Assembly: GCA_028583685.1 (NCBI GenBank)
Contig: JAMXIF010000073.1
Coordinates: forward strand, 6,877,048-6,941,047
Source: Petaurus breviceps papuanus
Taxonomy: Eukaryota; Chordata; Mammalia; Diprotodontia; Petauridae
Length of the DNA stretch: 64,000 nucleotides
Reading direction: 5' to 3'
Shown here: positions 43,975 through 53,895 of the stretch, piece after piece
Layout: each line of letters starts with the position of its first letter
Position numbering within the stretch: the first letter of the stretch is position 1
The notes under the pieces: generated by a model
Databases searched by the model: none
What the model was told of the DNA's origin: nothing
The model's input: the letters and a program-made list of their open reading frames with translations, nothing else
Program-made: the position numbers and the translations under genes

Positions 43975-45005
43975 AGCTGCCTAGTGATCTCTTGCTCACC
44001 AACTCCAATGACCTTTTCTCAGTCTTCTTCACCTCTTGGCAGCCTTTGACTGCTGTTGACTGTTGATCACTCTGTCTTCCTTGATGCTCTCTTCTAAGTT
44101 TCTGGGACATTATTCTCTCTTGCTTTTCCTTCTACCTCTCTGACTGCTCCTTCTCTGTCTCTTTTGCTAAATTGTCCTTCAGGCCATGCCCTCTAACAGT
44201 AGGTTTCCTTCAGGATTCTGTCCTGGGACCTCTTCTCCCTCTATACTGGTATATTTGGTGATCTCATCAGCACCCATGGATTTAATGACCAACTTTAAGC
44301 TGGTAAATCTCAACTCTGCCTTTCTTACCTCAACCTTTCTGTGGACCTCCAGTCTCGCATCTCCAACTACCTTTGAGACATGTTGAATTGGATGTCCAGT
44401 AGATACATGCAACTCACTAAGTCCAAAATTGAACTCTTTATCTTTCCCCCTAAGCCAGGAATGGGGAACCTGTAGCCTCCAGGTTACAAGCGTCTCTCTA
44501 GGTCCTCCAGTGCATCTCTTTGACTAAAGTCTGCCCGAAGCCCTCTCCCCCTCCTCCCTTCCCTATTACTATAGAGGGCAACACCTCCTTCCCAGTCCTT
44601 CAGAATCACAACCTAGGATTCATCCTGCCTTCCTTCCATATCCAAGTTGTTGTCAAGGCCTATCGATTTCCCTTTATAAATATCTCTCTTATACATCCCC
44701 TTTTTTCCTCTGACACTACAACCACTCTAATGCAGGCCTCATCCTCTCACACCTAGATTACTCCAATAGCCTGTTGGTAGATCTGCCTGCCTCAAGTCTT
44801 TCCCCATTCCAATCCATCCTCCATTTAGCCACTAAAGTGATTTTCATAAATCAGGTCTGATTATGTCATCTTCCTACTCAATGAATCCAGTGGCTCCCTG
44901 TTGCTTCTAAGAACAAATACAAAATGCCCTGTTTGGCATTCAGAGCTCTTCAAGACCCTCCCTAGACCACTCCTCCCAAACTACTATACTACCCCTACAT
45001 CCTTC
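43975..45005 (+). mobile_element. L2 ORF2 region
   Basis: Diagnostic stretches are CTGGGACCTCTTCTCCCTCT, AAGTCCAAAATTGAACTCTT, GTTGTCAAGGCCTATCGATT, GATTACTCCAATAGCCTGTT and CAGTGGCTCCCTGTTGC, spanning the reverse transcriptase domain of L2 in order. Frames are broken; a hAT piece sits at 44458-44540. Confidence 0.85.
44458..44540. mobile_element. hAT-like fragment in L2
   Basis: AGGAATGGGGAACCTGTAGC and TAGGTCCTCCAGTGCATCTC interrupt the L2 text and match one end of a marsupial hAT-type MITE with CAGGGGTGGGGAACCTG ends. Confidence 0.55.
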
Positions 45006-45039
45006 CCACAATCTTTCTGTAAATAAGATCCATCTTGCC

Positions 45040-45254
45040 TCCATGAAAGCGCTCAGATTCAATCTAGCTTAGATTCAGTCTAGCCTGCTTGTCATTACAA
45101 GCGTCACTAATGCTTAAGCTCCTTAAGAGTCTACCCAACATGGCAAATCTTTAATAAACTTTGCTTTACTTTGTCTGAGAAAAGACTTGAGTTGAATTCA
45201 TTCAGCAGTGTCAGTATTTTGGGGTCTTGAGCACCCCTAAACCCCAAATCTCAA
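45040..45254 (+). mobile_element. fossil LTR 3' part (endogenous retrovirus)
   Basis: A promoterless 3' stretch has a polyadenylation signal in TTTAATAAACTTTGCTTTAC, then GGGGTCTTGAGCACCCCTAA and a CA terminus at 45253-45254 where the neighbouring antisense L2 resumes. Only the R/U5-like portion is evident; the upstream boundary is uncertain. It is an old fragment without coding sequence. Confidence 0.5.
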
Positions 45255-45960
45255 CAGTGTGATATGGTCAGGTCTTGTGCTTTAGGAACCTTAATTTGGG
45301 ACCTCAGTGGAGGATGAATTGGAGAGGAGAGAAACCTGAAAAACAAAGAAACTTTTACTGGGTAGAGTTGGGGTAGTATCATAGAAGGGTGTGGTGATAC
45401 AGAGTTACAACAAAGTAGAGAGAGAGTCTAGGGTGGAGTAATAGGGGGAAAATGAGAGTTTTAGAGCAATTTGAGTAACTCTAGCAATGACTTAAATATG
45501 AAAACATGAAAGCTACTTTTGGGGGCAAAAAACAACAAAACAAAAAGCAGGAAGACCCATTTTGAGGCTGTTGTAATAGTCTAGTTGAGATGTGATTAGT
45601 ACCTGAACTAGTGTGGTGGTGGTAGTATGAGTGGAGAGAAGGCTCATGGAAGAGATATTTTGGAGGTAGAATCAACAAGACTTGATAACTGATCATATAC
45701 AGGGAATGATGGAAAGGAAAGAGAGGAAAATGATTCCAGGGTTGCAAAATGGGTTGACAGAAGGTGATAGTACCCTCTGTAGAAATAGTAAAATAGAAGA
45801 GGTGGGTTTGGGGGAGACTGATAATGAGTTTTATTTAAGTTGCTCTTGAGATATACCCACCAGATACTCAGTTCAAAATGTTTAAAAGGCAGTTGGTGAT
45901 GTTGGATCAGATCTCTAGCAAGTAGGACTGGATTGAAAGATCTGGAAGTCATCTGCATAG
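45255..45960 (-). mobile_element. L2 ORF2 region, opposite to its neighbour
   Basis: GTGATATGGTCAGGTCTTGT, GGACCTCAGTGGAGGATGAA, GTTGTAATAGTCTAGTTGAG, GGTAGAATCAACAAGACTTG and CTGGAAGTCATCTGCATAGA follow antisense L2 order. An unassigned repeat sits inside at 45345-45550. Confidence 0.82.
45345..45550 (+). repeat. unassigned repeat X, copy 1
   Basis: It interrupts the antisense L2 between GAGAGAAACCTG and CAGGAAGACCCA. The core AACTTTTACTGGGTAGAGTT to ATGACTTAAATATGAAAACA (45346-45508) reappears at 48226-48380. The A-rich right end (AAAACAACAAAACAAAAAG) suggests a retroposed element on the plus strand. Confidence 0.65.
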
Positions 45961-46884
45961 AAATGAAGCCTTAGGAGCTATTGAGATGAGTTTGTGTTCC
46001 TTTTTTCTTTTACTTCCCCTATTGAATCCTCCTGCCTTCTCTTCCCCACACTCATTATCCCTTTGCTTTTTTCTTTCTTTTGTATTCCTTAATTGTTCGC
46101 AATTGGGAATTTGAATGCAGCTTTTAATACACTTATAGAATGAAGTTTTATTTCTCTTGTTTTCATTTAACAAGATAAACAAAATGAACAAGTGAATTGA
46201 GTATTATATGTTTCTTTCTCTTGCCTCTAAAAATATGTTTCAGAGCTGGGTCTGACCTGCATTAATAGAGGGAATTTTCTCATTGGGAATCCCCTGTTAC
46301 CATTAAAATCACAAGGAGAGAAAGATATTTAATTAAAAAAAAAAACCCAAAACCTCACCTTAATTTAAATGAGTTGTACTTGGGTGGTCCTTTTTTACAT
46401 CTTTGGCTCATGATTTAATTTTCTAAAGTTTCCCACCCCTGTCTGTCAATGATTATTCTGCCTAGTGTGTATCTGAATTATTCTATATAGTTTTTCCATT
46501 CCTAATGGATTGTTAAGGGTTTTGAATTTTTAAGGGAAAAAATAAAATTAATTTGTTTTTAAATAATGTCTGTAATAAATTGGTGAAGAACAGTTTAAAT
46601 GTGTGTTTACCTCGAAATTAGTTAGTGCTATGTATTTATTTCAGCAGTTCTACTTTGAACGGGTAGGGATTTTACCCCAGACAATGTGCTTTCTTTCCTT
46701 CAGTTCTAATTAACAGCAAGGCCAGATGACTATGACTAAAGATGGCTAATGGAAAATTTTAATATCCCTTTCTGCAGTCACCCCAGAAAGGCTCCTTTTC
46801 AAATGATATCCCTAAAGGAGCATGACTAGGGAGGAAGGTTGGCAGAGTGGAAAGAAGACTGGATTTGGAGTCAGAGAACCTGAA
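45961..46884. other. no recognised feature
   Basis: AT-rich unique-looking DNA. A MIR-like head (GGAGTCAGAGAACCTGAACT) appears at its right end near 46840-46885. Confidence 0.5.
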
Positions 46885-47555
46885 CTCTAATTCCTTCAAG
46901 GCTCAGCTCAAGTGCCTGGTGAACTCTCTTTGCGGATGTGCTAAGCCAGATTGAGAGCAATTAACTTTCCTCGAACCAAATGAGTTAGGGGGATGTCTAC
47001 CCTGAGCGGGTGAGGACTTCCCCTGGTGGAAGGGGCAGATGGGAACAATTGGTTCCAATGGCCATGAATATGAATGAAGCAGATGCTAGTGCTGAGAGCT
47101 TGGTCAGACATCAAAGACACCACGTCATCCACTGCATCCCAGGCCATCTCCAGTCCTCTTGACTTTTGTCCTGCCACTGCAATTCAGTGACTCAGGAAGA
47201 GAGTTAGATGGATAACTTCATCCAACTTTGTCTCACTTAAATCCAATTCACAGGCAAATCAAGACGTTACATGATGGTCCTTTTCAAAAATGAAAGAGTG
47301 ATAGCAGTAACAACAGCCTTTCCAAAGAAGTCATTCCCAATCCTCCTTAATCTTAGGGGTGCCCTCAGAGGGCACCCCCGATTTCTACTGCATGTATCTC
47401 ATTTGTACATAATTGTATGCATGTTGTCTCCCCTTTGAGGCTATGAACTTCTTGAGAGCGGGGACTTTTTTGTTTTTTTTTGGGGGGGGGGTTATATCTT
47501 CAGGCTTAGCACAGTGCCTGACACATAATCACTTTAAAGAAATGCTAGTTGACTA
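46885..47555 (+). mobile_element. L2 3' end, split by another element
   Basis: CCTTCAAGGCTCAGCTCAAG stops at 46920 and L2 text resumes near 47317 (AAGAAGTCATTCCCAATCCT) through TTAGCACAGTGCCTGACACA. The intervening 46921-47316 carries GTCATCCACTGCATCCCAGG and CTTAAATCCAATTCACAGGC, which I recall from a dispersed marsupial retroelement but cannot name. Confidence 0.7.
47356..47378. repeat. perfect 23-bp palindrome
   Basis: Two 11-bp arms, GGGGTGCCCTC and GAGGGCACCCC, flank a single A. It lies within the L2 3' UTR. Confidence 0.95.
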
Positions 47556-47652
47556 TGTGTGTTAAGTTCATCTCTGTTTCTGCTTATTGTTTTGCTTTTC
47601 TTTGGAAACGAATTTTACTGAAGAAAAAACAGTCCGGCCGGGCATCCTTTTT

Positions 47653-47783
47653 TTTTTTTTTTACCCTTTTGGAAGGGTATTTGGGGTTAAGTGACTTGGC
47701 CAAGGTCACACAGCTAGTAAGTGTTAAGTGTCTGAGGCCAGATTTGAATTCAGGTCCTTCTGATTCCAGAGCCAGTGCTCTAT
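47653..47783 (-). mobile_element. SINE-W copy, 5'-truncated
   Basis: Antisense copy from the T-run to CTCTATTCACTG; the head is missing. GCATCCTTTTT on both sides (47641 and 47784) is the TSD. Confidence 0.9.
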
Positions 47784-47994
47784 TCACTGTCATGCATCCT
47801 TTTTAAAAACTGGCTTCTTTTACCCCAGCAATTGACAGTCCATAGGTTTGTGTCTTGGAGGGATTGTGCAGTGGACCCACAAGTTAACTATTCATTTGAA
47901 CAAACTCAGAATAATCAAAAGAATGTGGATGTTGAGATGTGGTCCTCTGTCTTATTTGAATACTGCTGTATAGTATTTGTGTCATAAAAGCATA

Positions 47995-48150
47995 GGCTCA
48001 TTGTTATAAAGTTGGAAGGGACATTAGAGTTAATTTAGTCCAACCTTTTCATTTTCCAGATGAGAAAACTGAGACCCAGAGAAGCGAATTTTAATTCAGA
48101 TTCTCTGACTCCAAATCTGTCATTCTTTCCACTGTGTTACATTGCCTCAG
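47995..48150 (-). mobile_element. MIR fragment
   Basis: GTTGGAAGGGACATTAGAGT and GATGAGAAAACTGAGACCCA run in antisense order. Confidence 0.75.
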
Positions 48151-48225
48151 CTTTAATCTGTCAGTGGGGTTGAACCAAGAAGCAAAAGGATATTACATTT
48201 CACAGAAGTAAATTTAGGGAAATTG

Positions 48226-48385
48226 AGAAACTTTCACTGGGTAGAGTTGGGGTAGTATCGTAGAAGGGTGTGGTGATATGGAGTTACAACAAAGTGGAGG
48301 GTAGTAATAGGGGGGAAATGAGAGTTGTAGAGCAATTTGAATGGCTCTAGCAATGACTTAAATCTGAAAACATGAAGAAAATAAA
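48226..48385 (+). repeat. unassigned repeat X, copy 2
   Basis: ACTTTCACTGGGTAGAGTTG through GTAGTATCGTAGAAGGGTGT to GACTTAAATCTGAAAACATG matches copy 1 closely, apart from a short deletion after AAAGTGGAGG. It ends in an A-rich segment. Confidence 0.7.
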
Positions 48386-48559
48386 ATTACTTCATAGAAT
48401 ATAGCATATTTAGAGAGTACAAATAAAGTGATCCCTGTGGAGTTGAGATAAACTTTGTATTTTTGTAGCTTAATTCATCTTGCTTCAGTTTCAGGGAAAG
48501 AGATTTTATATTCAATGAACACTGATTGTATACATAGTGGTATGCTAAGCACTTGGGTA

Positions 48560-48845
48560 TTGGGTCTCATAGGATCACTGATTAAGAGTTGAAAGAATGG
48601 GGCAGCTAGGTGGTGCAGTGAGTAAAGCCCTGCCCTGAGTCAGGAGGACTGGCCTCAGACACTTAACACCCACACAAAAAACTAGCTGTGTAACCTTGGG
48701 GAAGTTACTTAACCCCAATTGCCCTCCAAAAAATTGAGAGTTGAAAGAATGGTCTCTAGAACTTAAGTCCAAGCCCCACATTTTACAGAAGTGGAAACTG
48801 AGACCCAGTGAAGGTAAGTGACTTTCTCAAGATTGCCTGGTACAG
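48560..48845 (-). mobile_element. MIR split by SINE-W
   Basis: Antisense MIR halves flank the SINE; the right half has TTTTACAGAAGTGGAAACTG and TAAGTGACTTTCTCAAGATT. Confidence 0.65.
48601..48736 (+). mobile_element. SINE-W copy with TSD
   Basis: The 16-bp TSD AGAGTTGAAAGAATGG is at 48585-48600 and 48737-48752. A short internal deletion removed the GAGTTCGAATC region. Confidence 0.94.
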
Positions 48846-48911
48846 AATTATATGTTTGTATAATGCAACTTAGACTACATGCAGCCACTTCAGGAAATTC
48901 TTCATATTAAT

Positions 48912-49133
48912 CAGGACCTAACTGGAGTCAGGAAGATATGAGTCCAAATATAGCCTCAGATACTTACTAGCTGTGTGATCCTGAACAAGTCACTTAACCC
49001 TGTTTGCCTCAGTTTCTTCCTCTGTAAAATGAACTGGGAAAAAAAGTATCCAGTAAACCAAACTTTACTGTTTGCCAAGTAAACCCCAAATGGGATCATG
49101 AAGAGTTGGAAACAACTGAAGCTATAGTAAAGC
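48912..49133 (+). mobile_element. SINE-R copy
   Basis: CTGGAGTCAGGAAGATATGA, GTTTGCCTCAGTTTCTTCCT and AAACCCCAAATGGGATCATG appear in order; the head is lost. Confidence 0.82.
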
Positions 49134-49439
49134 GTCAGGATTTAAAACCAGGTCCCCTGGCTCCAGAATCAGTGCTTTTACCACTATCCCACATATAGAG
49201 AATGTAAACAAAATATCACCAGTCACTTGGAATAGTTTAGAGTACCCAGAGTCTAAATTTAAAACAAAGATGGAATCAATTAAAATATTGTGGCAGCACT
49301 TAGTAGTTTAGTTTCCTGAGAAAATAAGTATAACAGCAGTGGTCACTAGAGGGCAGTGTTTCCAATTACATTGAAAATGAACCTTTCAGGACTATGCCTG
49401 TTAGTTTTCAAATTAGCCAAAAAAAAAAAAAGTTTCTTA

Positions 49440-50089
49440 CCGTGTTTCCCCGATAATAAGACACTGTCTTATTAATTTTTGGACAGAAAAACACCAGAGG
49501 GCTTATTTTCAGGGGAGGGCTTATTTTAATGAACATTGACAGCAATGACATGTGACTCCTCTACAATTGCTTTCTTATACTCAACAGTATATGGTAGCTC
49601 TTCCTTTTTGTACTCATGTCTGGGGGTCAAAACAGACAGAATAATAAAATTATGACCATCAGTCCTTCTTTTCACTCCATCATGCCCCCTGAGTCCTTCT
49701 TTTTTCCTCCATCATGCCCTTTTTATCCTCCATCATGCCCCCTCACTCCCGCTTACATACCGGGTTTTTATGTTGTCCTGCCTCAGCTCTCCTCCGAGGC
49801 ACTGCTCTCAATGGCGCCAGCAAGCAAATCATTGGGGAAGAACAGGATGACGCGCTCACTGCTGCAGCTCTGATTGGATGCAGCTCGGAGCGTGGTGTGC
49901 GTTTCACAGGGGGGGGGGACGGTGCATTCAGAAGGTACCGTAATGTAGAGTGTAGCGCAGGGGATCACCTTCACGACAGTAGCAATCTCAATAGGGCTTA
50001 TTTTCGGGGGAGGGCTTATTTTAGAGGAATCTTACTCAGTACGGGGAGGGCTTATTTTCGGGATAGGTCTTATTATCGGGGAAACACGG
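49440..50089. mobile_element. TA-flanked non-autonomous DNA transposon
   Basis: The 650-bp element has perfect 23-bp terminal inverted repeats beginning CCGTGTTTCCCCGATAATAA, at 49440-49462 and 50067-50089. TA precedes and follows it (49438-49439 and 50090-50091), as in Tc1/mariner insertions. Subterminal motifs GGGCTTATTTTC recur at 49500, 49518, 49996, 50012 and 50048, near both ends in a common orientation. The centre is GC-rich and has three CCATCATGCCC units. No transposase is encoded. Confidence 0.88.
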
Positions 50090-50204
50090 TACCTCTAGTT
50101 TGGGGATTTCTCCCTCCTCCTCCCCTTCCTTCCCACTACCTATGGAGCACCATCATCATTATGAGTTACATGATGTTCCCTACAGGTTTGTAAGAGGCTA
50201 AAGC

Positions 50205-50315
50205 CCTTGGAAAGGGCTGCCAAGTCCTTTCATCTCTTTGTTTTACAGATGAACAGACTGAGGCCTGTTCAGATGAAGTGATTTACTCAAGGTTGCACAA
50301 GTAGTAAACATCATC
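50205..50315 (-). mobile_element. MIR fragment
   Basis: TTTTACAGATGAACAGACTG and GATTTACTCAAGGTTGCACA are in antisense order. Confidence 0.65.
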
Positions 50316-50445
50316 AAATATTAAATTATGTTCTATTAGAGTCATTCTGTTTCTGTATTTTAGTATATTAGCTATATATCAGTAATTTGTGTATGGAATA
50401 TATGATTTATTTTTAACCAGACTTGTGATTTCAGTGGAGGAAGGG

Positions 50446-50723
50446 CAATGGTGTCAAACTCAAGGGAAATGGACGCCATTAAACTATTTGTTCATAAGGA
50501 TTCCTGCAGGCCACATATTGACTTAAAAACACATGTGTTTATATATGTATATGTGTGTATATATACATATACATATATACCTACCTACAGAGCCGTATAG
50601 ATAAATATATAAATTTGCCGATAGATTCAGATCAGATAGGAACTACATTTTAATCTGGTTCAGGCCCCACTTGGCCATGTTGTAGGCTGCATGTGGCCTA
50701 TGGATTACATCTTTGATACTTTG
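50446..50723 (+). mobile_element. hAT-like MITE
   Basis: CAATGGTGTCAAACTCAAGG, GGATTCCTGCAGGCCACATA, ACATTTTAATCTGGTTCAGG and GCTGCATGTGGCC match a hAT MITE whose full form has CAGnGGTGTCAAACTC ends. A TA/TG microsatellite has grown inside (50535-50585). Confidence 0.7.
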
Positions 50724-50842
50724 GACATGGGGTGCTCCTGATGAGAAAGCATAGAGGGTATATATTTTAATATCTGCTTTCTAATCATGGCTGATAAAGT
50801 AGATTTGTTTTCCCTGCATATTACTTGCTCAACATCTACTTT

Positions 50843-51144
50843 TTTTTTTTTTAAAGCAATTGGGGTTAAGTAACTTGCTCAAGGTTACACGGCCAGTTAT
50901 TATTTCTGGGTGTGGTGCTGAGTATCTGAGCCCGGATTTGATCCAGGTCATCCCGACTCTGGAGCTGGTGCTCTTACTCGCTGAGCCACCTGGCTGCCCC
51001 TAAGCAATTGGGGTTAAGTAACTTGCTCAAGGTTACACAGCCAGGTGTTTCTGGGAGGGTGCTAAGTGTCTGAGCCCGGGATTCAATCTCCAGGTCTTCT
51101 CAACACTGGAGCTGGTGCTTACTCGCTGTGCCACCTGGCCGCCC
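50843..51144 (-). mobile_element. SINE-D dimer with TSD
   Basis: Unit 2 is left (AGTTATTATTTCTGGGTGTG), unit 1 right (CCAGGTGTTTCTGGGAGGGT). The TSD CTCAACATCTACTTT lies at 50828-50842 and 51145-51159. Confidence 0.94.
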
Positions 51145-51159
51145 CTCAACATCTACTTT

Positions 51160-51253
51160 CAAAAATTTTCTCCCTCCTCCCTTCATTGCCTCCTTCCCTG
51201 AGACAGTTAGTAATTTAATAAAAGGTTATACATGTGCAATCATGCAAAACATA
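51160..51253 (-). mobile_element. L1 3' UTR fragment
   Basis: TTCTCCCTCCTCCCTTCATT, AAGGTTATACATGTGCAATC and ATGCAAAACATA match the antisense L1 3' UTR. Both nearby SINE-D copies landed in or beside it. Confidence 0.75.
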
Positions 51254-51267
51254 TGCTATTAACTTTT

Positions 51268-51424
51268 TTTTTTTTAAAGCAATCGGGGTTAACTTGCTCA
51301 AGGTTATACGGCCAGGTGTTTCGTGTTTCTGGGTGGGTGCTAAGTGTCTGAGCCCAGGATTCGATCCAGGTCATCCTGACACTGGAGTCGGTGCTCTTAC
51401 TTGCTGTGCTACCTGGCCGCCCCG
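51268..51424 (-). mobile_element. SINE-D single unit with TSD
   Basis: The TSD TGCTATTAACTTTT lies at 51254-51267 and 51425-51438. The unit carries the unit-1 marker CAGGTGTTTCGTGTTTCTGG (with a short internal duplication). Confidence 0.93.
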
Positions 51425-51448
51425 TGCTATTAACTTTTAAAAGCACTT

Positions 51449-51523
51449 ATTGTGACCTTGGGTAAGTCACTTAATCCCAACTGCCTTGCCTTCCCCCCTC
51501 CAAAAAATAAAAATAAAAACAAA
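51449..51523 (+). mobile_element. SINE-W 3' fragment
   Basis: Only the last half remains: TGTGACCTTGGGTAAGTCAC, then CTGCCTTGCCTTCCCCCCTC and an A-rich tail. Confidence 0.8.
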
Positions 51524-51580
51524 ACCATTCGTTGCTACTAGTTCTCAACTGGGGTCAAACAGCCCGTGTCTAATTCTTTT

Positions 51581-51733
51581 TGTTGAGGGGGGAGGGCAGG
51601 TAATTGGAGTTAAGTGACTTGTCCAAGGTCACATGGCTAATAAGTGTTAAGGGTCCGAGGTTGAATTTGAACTCAGGTCCTTCTGACTCCAGAGCTGGTG
51701 CTCTACTCACTGCACAACCTAGCTGCACCCCCA
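51581..51733 (-). mobile_element. SINE-W copy with TSD
   Basis: The TSD TGTCTAATTCTTTT is at 51567-51580 and 51734-51747. The element is complete. Confidence 0.93.
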
Positions 51734-51857
51734 TGTCTAATTCTTTTACCACAGGAGACAGCCTTTCAAATACTTGAAAATAGATATGTCTATGTTTGCC
51801 TTGCTTCTCCCCCCTTATTATCCCCATTCCTTCCCTTACCCCTTTCTCTACCTCTTA

Positions 51858-52075
51858 GGAGGCAGAGTAGATAAGACTCTGAACCCAAAGTCAGGAAGAC
51901 CTGAGTCAAATCCTGCCTTAGACACTTAATAGCTGTGTGAAATTGGGCAATTCATTTAACTTCTGTTTGCCTCAATTCCCTCATCTGTAAAATGGGGATA
52001 ATAATAGCACCTACCTCCCAGGGCTGTTGTAAGGATCAAATGAGATCATATTGGTAAAATGCATAGTAAACCCCT
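51858..52075 (+). mobile_element. MIR (Ther1) copy
   Basis: AAGTCAGGAAGACCTGAGTC, AATAGCTGTGTGAAATTGGG and CACCTACCTCCCAGGGCTGT run in order. Confidence 0.82.
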
Positions 52076-53329
52076 CAGGAGCTTTTCAGTCCAGGAAGGC
52101 AGGACAGATACACAAAAAGATGAATAACAACAAAATGCCTACTGGGTGCATACCACACTAATACAGATCTAAAAAAGACCAGACTGATTTGTGAAGACTA
52201 GGCAACAAAATATTTATTTCAGTTACATAAACTCATCTTAAATACCTGTCGAATAACCATAATCCAACCACTTCAAGCGAAAAAAAAAAAGTAATCATTT
52301 TGGACTTTCCTATTAGTGGTTAAATGCTTACTCCCTCCTAATATCATTCAATGCACAAAAAACGAATGACCCAACTGTAATTGCTTGGACTAGGAGCCAT
52401 TTGGGTGGTTTTTCGCCACTCCTTCATGTAAGCTATTGCTGATGATTATAAGCTTTTCATAGCTTGTGTTCAGTGTTTATGGAGAAACTTAGGATAATAA
52501 AGAAATTACCATTTTGCAGCAAATAATTAAGAACATAGATTTTTTAAAAAATGATATTCCTTAGAACTTTTACCAAGGAGAACAGAGAAGGTTATTGAAT
52601 AGGTGGATACTGTTAACTAAGTTAATTATCATAAAACTAAATCTGCTTTTATTTGTTTTTGGTCGGTTACCTTCCAGCACTGACCACAAGTATCTTTTGA
52701 AACTTGTAATTAGAGTCATAGTTAATTCCTGAATGAATCTGTGCCCAAATTATTCTTTGAATGGGCCTCTTGTATGATTCTCTCTTGGAAAGTATGCATG
52801 CCTTTGGTCATGATCCCTGGGTGACTGAAATTCCCTTATTACTTCTTTGATTTAAGTTAATAGGGCTTGAGAGTTGTTGGGTGTAACACAAACCATTTCC
52901 ACCTTAGTGCAGATTAGTTTATCAAACCAGCTAGGTCGTTATTTAGCACAGTGGAAGGGACTGAAGCAGACATGTATCTTTGAAGGGATGGGTGGATTAT
53001 CGTACTGGTACAGTGCACTGGGCAGGTAGGGTAGTCACCATGAAGGTATCAGGTCCTGGACAGAGAGAGTAGAGGTTCCAAAGGACTGGGAACAAACCTA
53101 GATATAAAAAGCAAATTTTTTCTGCTTCAGAGTTTTACTTAGGAACTGTGGTATCTTGGGAAGAGGAAAATCTGGAAGGAGAGAGAAAGTAGTCATGTAT
53201 ATTTCTTGCTTCACTGTAATGGATCATCATTTTCTCTACTTAATAAGAATTTTCTTACCAGTGGGCAGGGAAGATTTTGGGGGTGAGAAGAGGGGAATGT
53301 GATCTTGGGTTTTTATTTTATTTATAAGA
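52076..53329. other. no recognised feature
   Basis: The longest repeat-poor stretch of the right half. No coding frame stands out; conservation cannot be judged from one sequence. Confidence 0.5.
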
Positions 53330-53572
53330 TAACTGGTAGTAAAGTGGCTAGGTCCTGGAATCAGGAAGACCCGAGTTCAAATCCAGCCTTAGACATGTGT
53401 GACCCTGGGCAAGTGACTTAAGGGGGTTAACTGTTTACCTTAACTTCCTCAACTGTAAAATGGAAATTATAATAGCACCTCTCCAGTTGGTTGTGAGGAG
53501 AAAATGAAGTAATATTTGTCAAGTACTCAGCATAGGACCTGATTCACTTAATAGATATTTATTCTCTTCCCT
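53330..53572 (+). mobile_element. MIR (Ther1) copy
   Basis: GGAATCAGGAAGACCCGAGT, ATGTGTGACCCTGGGCAAGT and CAACTGTAAAATGGAAATTA run in order. Confidence 0.82.
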
Positions 53573-53665
53573 GCTTTCTCTATCCCTTTTAAATCTTCTG
53601 TACCCATATAGGCATTGACATGGATAATGAAAGCTGATTGTTTTTTCTTTTTCCATTTTTGTGGT

Positions 53666-53895
53666 TGTTCAGTCATATCTGACTCTCTGTGACCCCGTTT
53701 AGGGTTTTCTTGGCAAAGATACTGGAGTGGTTTGCCATTGCCTTCTCCAGTTCATTTTACAAATGAAGTTTAAGTGACTTGCCCAGGGTCAAATAGCTAT
53801 TAAGTTGCCAAGGTCAGATTTGAACTCGGGAAGAGGAATATTCTTGACTCCAGACCCAGCACTCTTTATCTACTGTGCCACCATCTATCTGCCCC
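53666..53895 (-). mobile_element. SINE-R copy
   Basis: GTTGTTCAGTCATATCTGAC to CTACTGTGCCACCATC, complete in antisense. Confidence 0.88.

Noticed and set aside
49714-50193. 159-codon open frame
   Set aside because: It lies within the MITE, crosses its right terminal repeat and shows no transposase motif.
11138-51733. Regularly recurring 150-base units as a CRISPR-like or satellite array
   Set aside because: They are dispersed SINE copies with individual target-site duplications, not an array.
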